From Corbicula japonica (lineage: Eukaryota > Mollusca > Bivalvia > Venerida > Cyrenidae), in NCBI GenBank assembly GCA_038501625.1, contig JAZAYU010000014.1, positions 434,001-498,000 on the forward strand: a stretch of DNA of 64,000 nt, read 5' to 3'. The notes beneath the pieces are model-generated. The model was not told the DNA's origin and searched no databases. It was given only the letters and a program-made list of their open reading frames with translations. Shown in pieces: positions 12,399 through 24,249 of the stretch (the first letter of the stretch is position 1; each line of letters opens with the position of its first letter). The position numbers were made by a program, and so were the translations under genes.

Positions 12399-15065
12399 CC
12401 CTCTTACGCCGAGAGCGACATTTATGTCGCTCCCGTATAACGCCAAGAGCGACATTAAAGTCGCTTATCGGGAAAGGCCGAGAGCGACATATTTGTCGCT
12501 TTTAAAATACAATGATATTGAAATATAAAACATGTATATTCCTTGTCATATTTTTGGATAGTTGTAAGATTGTATTAACAAATGGCGCGCCATGATTGTA
12601 TGTAAACAAATTCTCCGAAAAATGACGTCATTAAAACATAAAACGACGTCATTTTCGGGGGTCACTTTTGGCGTCAAATGCTCGATGTCGTTACGGCGGT
12701 CGCGTCAAGACATCAATTGCATGGTAAAAATTTTACCATTCGGGTGTGCGAGTTCCTTCAAGATCTTGTCAAATACTTAGGGAATGTTATAGTTAAATGT
12801 TGTAAAAGGTTTAGCCGAAGATGAAATTTCCGTGAAAGCAAGAAGAGTCGGCCTAGACAAAGAGATCCAATTTAAGCATTTTCCAGAAATGTTACACGTA
12901 CCTTGTCTGTTTTACGAATTATAATAAGTTAGGAATGCGAATTATTTATAGATCTAATTCGATTAAATTAAAACTCATCAACTTCGAAGCTTTTTACGAT
13001 TTCGTACAAAGAACATTATTTGGTCCTGGATAATCAAGCCGATGGATAGCATACATATCATTTCTTACATGCGCGTATACACAACAGAGTGATTATTAGG
13101 GTTGTTCATCAAAATTTAAATGCTGTACATGTATAAATATATGTCAGGTGAATGCAAATTACTCTAATGAATCTTTAAAAAAAATATTTATGAATAAATC
13201 TTATAGAAATACGAGTTGTTTCAAATTAGAAAAAGCATGCTTTAATTTCACGAGAATATTTCAAACCTTTTTTAGTTTTAAATGTTTATATACAATACAT
13301 ATGCGTTGAGGAAATAGTAACTTTTTTTGGTCGAAACATTTCCATGACTTTAATTTAATCTTGTAAGTTGTTTTCAGCATTTTTTTTTATTTTTGCGAGC
13401 GATTTAAATGTAAACCATCATATGACAAAAAAAGGATAAAGTTTGGGTGGCTAGTTTATCGAACGGGTGGCGGGATGCGGATTATGGAAGAAATAAAAGG
13501 TGATTAATGTATCAAGGGTTTGGATGTTAACTTATTGATAAGTCGATAGATCGATCAGTCAACCATTTGATAAATCTATTAATCAATCAATCAAACAATT
13601 AATCGATCAGCCAAATAATAGATCAATCAGAAATCACTCATTTATTTGTATTGCGCACAATTTTTTTAATGATGATAAAAGAATATTTCTCCGGTTTAAA
13701 AGACATTTTTTTATAAATACTTTTTTCTTACTTAAGCATGGTGGAAAATCTGCTCATAAATTTTACAGAGACATTAGTTTAATATCTAATGGTGTTTTGA
13801 GTACAACATAATGTCTGGCATCAATAACCCCGATATTTATGTAAAAAGTTGCATTTCGGTAAAAGTTTGATTTTGCCCGGAAGTACTTTTATTTGTTACT
13901 TAACGAATACCAAAAGACGATGTGCCAGTCTGCCATAAAAACAAGTATGTTGGTGTTTCAATTAAACGGCTATTATATTGTTTTCTAGGCGAACCGAACT
14001 AAATCTAGACAATACGTAGATTTTCAATGAATCAGAAATCTGAAAGACGAAAATATATGGCACTAAAATTGGTTCGATTCAGTCTCTTTTTCCCATTTAT
14101 TTTGATTATCACACAGAGCAGATAAATGAAAAAAAAAGACCTGTGAACTTTTTGGTCGATATCTTACGCAATTTTTTAAATAAGCAATCGAAACAAATCA
14201 TGTTAATCTTGTTTGAAAAGCGAAACAAATACCCGGTATATTCAATAAAGGCTATTAAATTCACTTCTCCCACTCTTTGAAGGCAGCTGCACAACCAACG
14301 CTTAACTCTTATTATACCCCCAGTTTTTAATACCGGGAAATCTGGAACTCCAACCCGAATGGGACGGATGGACTACCAGTTCAGCAAACCGTTTTTATTG
14401 CATGATAGAAACAAATATTTTCTTTAGAAGTCTGGTTCCCGAAACCTTTTTTTTTTCAAAGATTTCGTTTGCGCGTAAACTATCCACGAGGAGTCATGCG
14501 ATTGCTATTAAAGTAAATTATGAGTTATATCTAAAATTCACACCAGATGGCTTGCCGTGCAACCATTCATGTGTATCAAAATTTAAATCAGAAAAAAATC
14601 ATTTACCGGTATTATTTACCGGCACTGTCTTTTTCTTTCAACAAAAAATCGGAAGATGATGCATTGGGATAGTGAAATTGTGTACATCGGTACACGGCTG
14701 CTCTAAATGGTAAATCAGTCTCCGTCGGTACTTCTTAAAGACCGGTTGTCGGTTTGTGTGTCCGATCACAAACATACAATACGCATGTTCTGTTTCAGAG
14801 TACGTATGTGCTTCATAGCATTAGTTTCTTCAAACACAAATCTCGGAGAAGTTGTAAATATAAAATATAAATATATGCATTGTACTTTATTATAATTATT
14901 AATTTTAACAAAAAGTAAATGATGATACACTTTTGACGCTTGAACAAATACATATGAGTCTCAAACCGCATCGAAAATAATAGCGACGTAAACTTTGGCG
15001 CTCCGTAACGTCATTTCCGCCGCGACGTCAACAACATCCTAAAAAATGACTCCGGCGTAAGAGGG
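12399..15065. mobile_element. TTAA-flanked piggyBac-like non-autonomous unit 1
   Basis: It begins CCCTCTTACGCCGAGAGCGA after TTAA (12395-12398) and ends GGCGTAAGAGGG before TTAA (15066-15069). The 5' end holds three palindromic blocks of type AGCGACATTTATGTCGCT. TTAA plus CCC ends fit piggyBac. No transposase was recognised, and short open frames at ~14.1-14.9 kb are not conserved in unit 2. Confidence 0.75.
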
Positions 15066-15069
15066 TTAA

Positions 15070-17989
15070 CCCTCTTGGATAGTTGTAAGATTTTATTAAC
15101 AAATGGCGCGTCATGATTGCATGTAAACATATTTTCCAAACAATGACGTCACTAAAACAAAAAACGACGTCATTTGCGGGGTCACTTTTGGCGTCAAATG
15201 CTCTATGTCGTTAGGACGGTTGCGTCAAGACTTCAATATCATGGTAAAAATTTACCATCCGGGTGTGCGAGTTCCTTATCCAGATCTTACATTTCATTGT
15301 CTAATAGTTAGGAATTGTTATATACTTAAGGACTTTGAAAACGCACCCTTTGGATAAGTGTATATAAACATAGAAGACGCCTTTTATATCAAACATATTA
15401 TATAGCTGTGTAAAGTACAACTCATTGCCGTCATTTTGATACCAAAATATTTAAAATTGGTTCATTGATAATAAAAATATCGCGTGTTCAAGACAGTAAC
15501 CCTGAAATCAAAAGTAACACTTTAGCCAATACAAGCGTTCGTTTTCAATGATATGCGTTTAACTGTAATGCAAGCTCTACAGGCGTGAAGTGTTACTTTT
15601 GATTTTAGGGTTACTGTCTTTAACTCGCAATATCTTTTGTATAAATAGACCAATCTTAAATATTTTACTATCAAACTGACGGCAATGAATTGTACTTTAC
15701 AAAGGTATGTGAAACATTTCATTTCAAAGGCCTTTTCCAAGTTAAAATACACTTATCCCAAGGGTGCGTTTTCAAAGTCCTTAAGTATAGTTAAATGTTG
15801 TAAAAGGTTTGTAGCCGAGGATGAAATTTCCGTGAAAGCAAGAACAGTCAGCCTAGGCAAAGAGTTCTTATTTAAGCATTTTCCAGAAATGTACATTATC
15901 TATTTTACGAACTATAATAAAGTTATGAATGCGAATTATTTACAATTCGACTAAATTAAAACTCATCAACTTTGATGCATTTTACGATTTCATGCAAAGA
16001 ACATTATTTAATCCTTGATAAACAAGCCGACGGAAAGCATGTATATCATTTCTTACATGCGCATATACACAACAGAGTGATTATTAGGGTTGTTCATCAA
16101 ATGCTATATGTCAGGTGTATGCAAATCACTCTAATGAATCTATAAAAAATTATCTATGAAAAAATCTTATAAAAATACGAGTTGTGACAAATAAGAAAAA
16201 AACATACTTTAATATCAAGGAAATATTTCAAACCTTTTATAGTCTTAAATGTATACATACAATACTTTTCGTTGAGGAAATAATAACTTGTTTCGGTCGA
16301 AACATTTCCATGACTTCTTTAATCTTGTAAGTTAAGCATTTTTTATTTTTGCGAGCGATTTCAATGTAGTCCATCATAAGACAAAAAAAGAAAAAAAAAT
16401 ACTGGGTGGCTAGTTCATCAATCGGGTGGGGGATGCAGATTGTGGAAAAAAAGGTGATTGATTAATGTATCAAGGGTTTGGATGTTTACTAATTTATTAG
16501 TCGATAGATCGATCAGTCAATCATTTGATAAATCGATTAACCAATCAATCAAACAATTTATCGATCAACCAAATAATCGATCAATCAGACAATCAATCAG
16601 CTATTTGTAATGCGCACATTTTTTTTAATGATGATATAAGAATATTTCTCCGGATCAAATGACAATTTTTGTTTTTATAAATACTTTTTCCTTACTTAAG
16701 CATTGGTGGAAAATCTGCTCATAAATTTTACAGAGACGTTAGTTTAATGTCTAATTGTGTTTTGAATAGAGCATAATGTCTAGCATAAATAACCCCGATA
16801 TTTGTGAAAAAAAAGTTTCATTTCGGTAAAAGTTTGATTTTTTCCCGGAAGTACTTTTGTTACTTAACGAATACCAAAAGACGGTGTACCAGCCCGACAT
16901 AAAAACAAGTATGTTCGTGTTTTAACTAAACGGCGAACAGAACTAAATCTAGACATTACATAGATTTCTATGAATTAGAAATCTGAAAGACGAAAATATA
17001 TGTCACTAAAATTGGTTCAATTGAGTGGTTGTCTCTTTTCCCCATTTATTCTGACGAACACACAGAGCAGATAAATGAAAAAAAGACCTGTGAACTTTCC
17101 TGTCGATATCCGACGCATTTTTTTTAATTTGCAATCGAAACAGATCATGTTAATCATTTTTGAAAAGCGGAACAAATACCCGGTATATTCAATGACGGCT
17201 ATTAAATTCACTTCTCCCACTTCTCTTCGAGGGCAGCTGCACAACCAATGCTTAACTCGTATTTCACCCCCAGTTTTAATACCGGGAAATCTGGAACTCC
17301 AACCCGAATGGGACGGATGGACTACCAATTTAGCAAACCGTTTTTACTGCATGATAGAAACAAATATTTTCATAGTCTGGTTCCTGCTCCTTTTTTCAAA
17401 GATTTCGTTTGCCCATAAACTATGCACGAGTCATGCAAACGCAATGAAAGTAAATTACGAGTTATATCTAAAACTCACAGCAGATGGATTGCCGTGCAAC
17501 CATTTATGTTTATCAAAATTTAAATCAGAAAAAAATCATTAACCGGCATTGTCTTTTTCTTTCAACAAAAAATCAGAAGATGATGCACTGGGATAGTGAA
17601 CTGTGTACATCGGTAGACGGGTGCTCTAACTGGGAAATCAGTCTTCGCCGGTACTTTGTCAAAGACATGTTGTCGGTTTGTGTGTCCGATCACAAACCTA
17701 CTTTACGCATGTTCTGTTTCAGAGTACGTATTCTTCATAACATTAGTTTCTTTAAAAACAAATCTCGGAGAAAGTTGTAAATATAAAATATAAATATATG
17801 CAATGTACTTATTTTAAAATTATTAATTTTAACAAAATGTAAATGAATATACACTAATGACGCTTGAATAAATACATATCAGTCTCAAACCGCATCGAAA
17901 TTAAAAGCGACGTTAACTTTGGCGCTCCGTAACGTCATTTCCGCCGCGACGTCAACAACATCCTAAAAAATGACTCCGGCGTAAGAGGG
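15070..17989. mobile_element. TTAA-flanked piggyBac-like unit 2 (head-to-tail copy)
   Basis: It shares the TTAA at 15066-15069 with unit 1 and ends GGCGTAAGAGGG before TTAA (17990-17993). It lacks the first ~140 bp of unit 1 and carries an extra insertion (15323-15787). The last ~75 bp are repeated again at 17994-18067, ending in TTAA. This suggests unequal exchange or repeated insertion. Confidence 0.75.
15323..15787. mobile_element. 465-bp foldback MITE with TA target duplication
   Basis: The ends TACTTAAGGACTTTGAAAAC are inverted and flanked by TA (15321-15322, 15788-15789). Unit 1 shows the empty site (GTTATAGTTAAATG, ~12788). Almost the whole element is palindromic, with a loop near 15530-15580. 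TA duplication suggests a Tc1/mariner-driven element. Confidence 0.8.
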
Positions 17990-17993
17990 TTAA

Positions 17994-18067
17994 CTTTGGC
18001 GCTCCGTAACGTTATTTCCGCCGCGACGTCAACAACATCCTAAAATAATGACTCCTGCGTAAGAGGG
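17994..18067. repeat. Extra copy of the unit-2 3' terminus
   Basis: Repeats CTTTGGCGCTCCGTAACG to GCGTAAGAGGG, followed by TTAA at 18068-18071. Confidence 0.75.
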
Positions 18068-18315
18068 TTAATCTTGCATTGAGAGTAAAAAAAACATTAA
18101 CCCTTTCGCTGCCACACTATAATTTCAAATTTGCCAACGACGTTTACGACGTCAGAAAAAATAACAACTTTTCAACTTAATGACGTCGTCTTTGATCTCC
18201 GATTTCACGTTTTTGTTAGCGCGCAATTACAATAATTAGATTTAAATTGATTTTTTAAAATAAGGTTTAAACTAAAGACTGGTTCATGTATAATTGTAAA
18301 ATTTATTTTACTTAT

Positions 18316-20289
18316 CACACTGTCTAAGCGTACAGTTAACCGAAACGGAAGTTGCTGATCTGTACGCCGATGATCACATAGTTGCTTACAGAAAAACACG
18401 CGACATCGGCTTTTTATTTGTAAAATATATTCAAATTAAACGTTCTTTTTGCAGAAATTATTTTTATAATAAGTACATCGTTGATTAATAGTCTTACTGT
18501 GATCTTGAAGTCTTGAACTAACGGCTAGTTAAGTTGCAATCTGTAATCTTTTCACACTTGATCAGTACAAAATAGGGAAAAAGAGTCGAGAAAATCTGCA
18601 TTTGTGACCTCATATATATTGGATAGGTATATATTTGACTTCCCGTGAAAGAAAAATCATTTCCAACGCTCACAAAATGCGTTGAACGGTGCTTGAACAA
18701 ATTAGCACCGAGAAAATGGTCTTTCTGTTCAGCAACCGAAAGTGACAAGACTGTACGCAAAGTTGCAGTATTTCAATGTCAGACTGTACGAACAGTTGCG
18801 ATCATAAGTGCATCATATACTGATCAACTGAAAATCATCAATGAAGCAAGAACTTGTTAAAGGAATCAATCATAGGAATCAACCAAATCTAATGTATTAT
18901 TAATCAAAAATAAAACCTTATGTGATCACATTTTAGAACTGGCAAGCACTTTTTGAGCTATATATTGATAGGTTTTTTACTCTGATCTACTTTTGAACCA
19001 TATGAACGAATTGGTAATTTGCAAATAAGACACCGATAATTGCTAGAAATCCTAAATCCCCTGATTGTTACATCAAATTAAACCTAGTATAAACCTGCTG
19101 AAATCCCTGCCGGTGTTGGCAAAAATATACATTATGCACAAATATTATCCAATATCATATACTTATACAATCTGCTCTTTGACAGGAAAATTCCATTAAG
19201 TGGTTTCAGATTTTAACATCCACCACTTCGTGACTGAGTTAAGTTAGTCTACAATTACGTCTGCAACTGTTAAGAATTTCATGTTTAAGGTCGTTAAAAT
19301 GTCGAGTTGGATTTCATTTTGGCCGACTTTCTTTGTTAGATTTCAGAGATTATGTTAATCTGATTGGAGCATTCTATGAAATCTTTAGAAACTATGGTTG
19401 AAGTACTAACGCGTATTTGTCCAGCTATATTATGGCTTCAGAGAAGAAATGAAAACATTACAGCGGTCCTCTGCATATCTTACACGGTCTTACCACTGAT
19501 ATAGCTCGGTTGAACTATAGGTGTTTTTTTCACGCCTCCTTTCATAAAGAGCTAACAAAGGCTTTAAAAACAAATCTGATTTTGAAACAGAAGCCAAGAT
19601 CAGTTATTTGTTTATACAATTGAATTATTAAAAGAATGAGCAAATTTGTTGAAACATATGCATTTTTCAGGTTCTCGTGCAAGAATTATTAAGGTTAACT
19701 GAAGCTAAAATGATAAACTGTCGATATAATCAGAAAACATTAACTGGAACCATAAATTATTAATGATCTGTTTGACAACTATGCGTACAGATGTTAGGCA
19801 TCTGTTAACAACTAACGATCGCGTACAGTTGCAACTATGCGTACAGTCTTATCATTTACAGTGCCATAAAGAAAGTATCATTTCCTTGTTGCTAAGTCGT
19901 TTAAATTCATGTCAACGAAGTACACAAGTTTAATAATTGAATTTTCTCCCATACCAACACAAATATGGTCCAAAATCTATTACACAAAGAAATTTGAGCC
20001 CAAAACGTCCCGTTTTGTTCAATGTTTTGCTCCTATTTTCACTGATCGACTTGGGAACGATGATGGATTATAACAATACTAACCATTCCTTTAAGTCTGT
20101 ATGATCACAGGAGGACTAACAATTAACGTTTTACTTACCTCAGAAATATTTTTTCCACATGCACATTAAACTTGGTTTATTTACCAATAAATAATTCGAT
20201 GTCGCAGGGTTTTTTGTAAGCAACTATGTGATCATAGGCGTACAGATCAGCAACTTCCGTTTCGGTTAACTGTACGCTTAGACACTGTG
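18316..20289. mobile_element. 1974-bp element, 5-bp target duplication, RSS-heptamer-like ends (Transib-like?)
   Basis: CTTAT flanks both ends (18311-18315, 20290-20294). The left end is CACACTGTCTAAGCGTACAG and the right end, reversed, is CACAGTGTCTAAGCGTACAG. The inverted arms are ~75-80 bp and almost identical. Copy 1 near 2990-3000 gives the empty site. Five-bp duplications and CAC-starting ends fit the Transib superfamily, relatives of RAG1. No transposase is visible; the inside repeats AACTATGCGTACAG several times. Probably non-autonomous. Confidence 0.7.
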
Positions 20290-20459
20290 CTTATGGGTTC
20301 TACAAAGAAAAAAATTCGAATGATAAACCGGTAGTCTTTCGACCTCCCCAAGCTCTCCACGACAGTATACATAAATACATCCAAACCGGTTTTATCGGAT
20401 TGTAGTACTAAGAGAATTATTCGCGGCGTGGAAAAGCTAATAGTATTGATTAAATACTC

Positions 20460-20600
20460 GATAATAATTATCAATAATAATGGTGATAATAAATAATTGT
20501 TATAATTATTATTAATAAAAAAAATAATAATGATTGTTATTATTATTATTATTATTATTAAGATTATAATAATAATAATTATTATTATTATTGAGTTTTA
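20460..20600. repeat. ATT/AAT microsatellite with inverted halves
   Basis: Interrupted TTA and AAT runs on both sides of AAGATTATAAT, able to fold back. Confidence 0.85.
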
Positions 20601-20799
20601 GAATCAATACTATTAGCATTTGCACGCTGAGAATATTTCGTCGTTGTTGTCGTTGTTTATCAGTCATTACCAATAAATGAACATTTTTTATCCATACGAT
20701 GAGTTCTATGAAAGTTTACAACCATAGTCTCTCCTGCTTTCTCACTCGGGACTTGGGACCCGACGATGGCGCAGTTCCCTATGTTTTTTTTGTTGTTTT

Positions 20800-21450
20800 T
20801 GTTTTTATTACAAAATGAAGCTTAATTTGGTATTTCTCAGTAACTAGTTACTCTGAACTCAGTAGAAGAAAATCGAGAATTACGGAATGGTACATGAGAA
20901 AGAAAACATCGGGTTAGCGACTGACATGTCACCCACCCAGAACCTACAGAAATTTAATTTAGTTTTATAACATAATGAAACTTATCATGGTAATATTTTG
21001 TAACTAGTTAACTCTGAACTAAGTAAAAGAAATCGAGAACAACGTATGGTATATAAGAAAGAAAACATCGGGTTAGCGGCTGAAAGGCAACCCACCCAGA
21101 AGTTAAAAAACTATTATTTATTTTTTTTAGATTTTATTACAAAACTAAACTTAATTTGGTATTTCTCAGTAACTAGTAACTCCGAACTCACTAGAAGAAA
21201 ATCGAGAATTACGGTATGGTACATGCGAAAGAAAACATCGGGTTAGCGACTGACATGTCACCCACCCAGAACCTACAGAAAGTTTCATTTAATTTAGTTT
21301 TTATTTCAAAATGAAACTTTATTTGGTATTTCTCAGTAACTAGTAACTTTGAACTCAGAAGACGAAAATCGAGAATTACGGAATGGTACATGAGAAAGAA
21401 AACATCGGGTTAGCGACTGGCATGTCACCCACCCAGAACCTACAGAAAAA
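20800..21450. repeat. Subterminal tandem repeats of piggyBac copy 2, ~165-bp unit, 4 copies
   Basis: AAAACATCGGGTTAGCG recurs at about 20905, 21062, 21233 and 21400. Each unit also has AGTAACTAGT and CACCCACCCAGAA. Copy 1 has three units. Confidence 0.8.
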
Positions 21451-21454
21451 AATA

Positions 21455-21687
21455 TACTACTCAAAGCTTGATAAGGACCACTTTTGTAGATTGCACATGT
21501 TATTGTTGATATTAAGGAATACATTTTGAAACGTTTTATGATACATTAAGTTTTGTTTAACATGTTAATTTGATAAAACCGACGAACAAGTCATCAAAGC
21601 TGAATAATTGAACTGAAACATGATTGTAAACTTATCAAAACGGAAAACTTACTGCCAAAAGTGACCCTTATCAAATTTTGAGTAGTA
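21455..21687. mobile_element. 233-bp MITE with TA target duplication
   Basis: The inverted ends TACTACTCAAA lie between TA dinucleotides (21453-21454, 21688-21689). Copy 1 lacks it (~3735). Tc1/mariner-type by duplication only. Confidence 0.75.
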
Positions 21688-21883
21688 TATTAACGAAACA
21701 GATTACGGAATAATATTGCGGATTAGCGACTGCCTTATTTTTTTTATAGTATTGTCCAACAACATTGACTTGGCACTCTTGAATTTGACCCTGTAGTCGG
21801 TATATTTCGTAAACTTTACGATCTAAATTTAAATCGATATGTTATGTATAACCAATTTTGATAAGCTACAAAATGTAAGAAGC

Positions 21884-21960
21884 CCGCTTAGCGCAGTCGG
21901 TAAAAGTGTAAATTCGAGAATAAAGACGTAAACTCGTGGATTCGAATTACTGTTTTAGCC
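21884..21960 (+). repeat. tRNA-like Pol III box sequence (degenerate SINE or tRNA pseudogene)
   Basis: CTTAGCGCAGTCGGTA matches a tRNA A box and GGATTCGAATT a B box, ~50 bp apart. The stems do not close, so it is not a working tRNA. Confidence 0.5.
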
Positions 21961-22257
21961 GCTTTTGTTTGTTTTATTTTAATTTTAAAATTTCCATTCT
22001 TTTTAAAACTCGTATGGACTGGTATTTTTCTGTGTAAACTACCGGTGTAGTGTGAAGTATTTAATAACTGAATATTTTGCGTGTATGGCCTAAAGTAAAA
22101 TGCATTTATAGCCTATACGGTTGCATAATGTCACAAATAAAATTGTAGAAAAACACTATTCAAAGGGTATTCTTAAACCAGATGTACGAGTAGTAAAGCG
22201 ATTTCAAATGATTTTTACAAGTAAAAGAAAAAATGTGTATTTTTATAAAATAATGTT

Positions 22258-22332
22258 TGTAAGGATTCGAACCAGAGACAATCAGATACGTAGTCCGGCA
22301 TGTATACTAATACACCACAGCTCACTAACGTT
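22258..22332 (-). repeat. tRNA-derived sequence on the minus strand
   Basis: The minus strand carries a perfect B box, GGTTCGAATCC, and an anticodon-like arm around CGGACTACGTATCTG. The D and T stems are degraded. Likely a tRNA-derived SINE piece inside the piggyBac copy. Confidence 0.5.
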
Positions 22333-22486
22333 CGGAATGAACAATTTATATATCAATTTGTTCTCTGGTTACATGTATGTACCAGTGTTCTTTCCTATGA
22401 TCTTTACGAAATTTAATTAGGTGTCAGGTCAATATTGTGGGACAATATGTACGTGCGCCTCGTGTGTATGTCTAGTCGTAAACAAG

Positions 22487-24249
22487 TTACATTTCTATAC
22501 ATCTGTGACGATACAAGCACATGGGATGAACCGCCTTCCTGCATGCGGTGCAGTTAAAAGACGTGCGCCTCCGGTCACCGGCAGCCCGCCTAGAGCAAAC
22601 GGAGCAGTCTCGAGGCTTCCCTCGGCGCAGTTGGCTTCTTTGATTGTTTGTACAGTGTACATTTCCAAGATGCTCCCGAGCTAATGCCTCGATGACCTCT
22701 TCCATAAATCTTAGTCTCGTCATAGGCGTGCCATTAGTGTTTTGCTTATATTAGATATATGCGTTTATTGAAAACCTGTGCAATAAATTAAAAAAGACCT
22801 TTTTCCACATTTTAACAGTTTTTCTTTGATCAGAGTAAATTGTAGTAAGCATATCGTTCAAGTCTACACCCCCATGTATTGATTGTATCGTTTAACTGCA
22901 ACTGGTTTTCGAGATTGATTTGTACTTATTTTGGCCGAATGAAATGTGGAAACCATTTTTACAGACTTATTATCGTGATCTTTATATGCAAGACATAGTA
23001 TTTCATTTTTTCTCATGAATTTTGAGCCGTTGTTTTGAAGGTTAGCTGTCTTAATTGCATAAGGCATTGGTCGGTTTTGTCTTAGAGTGCCGGTGAGGTA
23101 AGTTTGAGTTGAAAAGAGTTCAGATGCAAGTCGTAATGAGGCAAAAAAACTATCGCAATACACATGGTAAAATTTGTTTAGAAGATTTGATTGCGACAAA
23201 AGTTTGAAAACAACATCACTACCCTGTAAGTGACCGGGTTCAACAGGATCATACTGCCGCCCCCTATAACATATGATTCTAATGACAAACCCAGTAACGG
23301 ACTCAACTAACATCCACAATTTGATGCCAAATTTTGATTTTTTGGATGGAATATATTGCCTCATTACAGAACGAGCTTTTGTCCCAACTAACGATTCATC
23401 CACACATAGTTGCTGATTAGGAGTGTAAAGGTAGCTAGATCTTAAATTAAAATGATCAAGTACTGGCATAAATTTTGCTGCAGGATTATAGTTATTTTCG
23501 TTCGGCCCGGGCGCGATGTTGTTGTCAATAATGTGAAGAAATTTTAAAATATTTTGGAAACGATTTCTTGAAAACATTTTTCTAAACCAACGAGTATTTT
23601 GACTGTCCTTGTTTTTTCTCCAATAGTCTTCTATAGACGGTTTTTTAACCAAACCCATGTTGAGCACAACGGCTATGAAGCCCTTGAGCTCAGCGAGGGT
23701 AACGGTTTTCCATGAATGCAATCTCGATGACGGAAGCCGTTGTAGTCTTTCTTTGTTTGTAGTCATGAACTGGCGTGCGTATCTGAAAATAAGGCATATA
23801 TACCTTCATAAAAATGTCAGTTGCCCGTCTAACGAAAACAAAAATACTTTTATGTTGTTTGTTAACAGCAGTCAAAATTTCCCTTTTATAAAAAAATAAT
23901 TATCTATAAATAACGCCAGGTTGATAAATAGGTAATACTATTTATTTTCAAAATACCGTAAAAAGGATAAAGACAGTTAAGGGAACAAATCAAATATTGT
24001 TTATGTGTAACCCGTTTTATAAGAATAATAAGATCTCGTTTTACATTCACATATAAGTAAAAAGCGCAAATGATGAATGTGTTTACCTACTGTTTCCGTT
24101 ACAATCTTCCGAAGAAGATTGGTGGTGAACATAAGCAAAAAATAGACAATTGGTGCAGAGTTTCTGTCAGGCATGTGTTTAGGCCCCGCAACCGCATGCA
24201 CAACCTTCCGCTCCGGTGGAAATACTTCCATCCATATGTTTGCCATATT
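22487..24249 (-). pseudogene. piggyBac (PGBD4-like) transposase, damaged
   Basis: A 300-codon open frame at 22864-23766 covers the DDE core: SWKTVTLAELKGFIAVVLNM, then QLCVDESLVG (first catalytic Asp), then VYCDSFFASL (second Asp), ending NQYMGV. The frame breaks there by what looks like a one-base deletion in a G run, just where the third Asp is expected. The frame then continues to ~22760, meets an in-frame TAA at ~22757, and goes on to the C-terminal Cys/His-rich region at 22487-22723 (CSVCSRR...FNCTACRKAVHPMCLYRHRC). Upstream, a TTTTCAG acceptor-like site and a matching piece at 24100-24249 (GPKHMPDRN...IVTET) suggest a 5' exon and an intron, but I could not fix the donor. In piggyBac transposases the three Asp cut at TTAA and the C-terminal region binds the ends. 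This copy should be inactive. Confidence 0.8.

Noticed and set aside
17075..17542. 155-codon frame in unit 2 as a gene
   Set aside because: The matching part of unit 1 has stops and shifts, there is no known domain, and it lies inside a non-autonomous element.
18385..18400. A nonamer (ACAAAAACC-like) making a full recombination signal in the 18316-20289 element
   Set aside because: ACAGAAAAAC or ACAAAAAACC occurs ~70 bp from the heptamer-like ends, not 12 or 23 bp, so it is not a recombination signal.
21884..22332. Functional tRNA genes
   Set aside because: A and B boxes are seen, but acceptor, D and T stems do not pair; they look like SINE or tRNA remnants.
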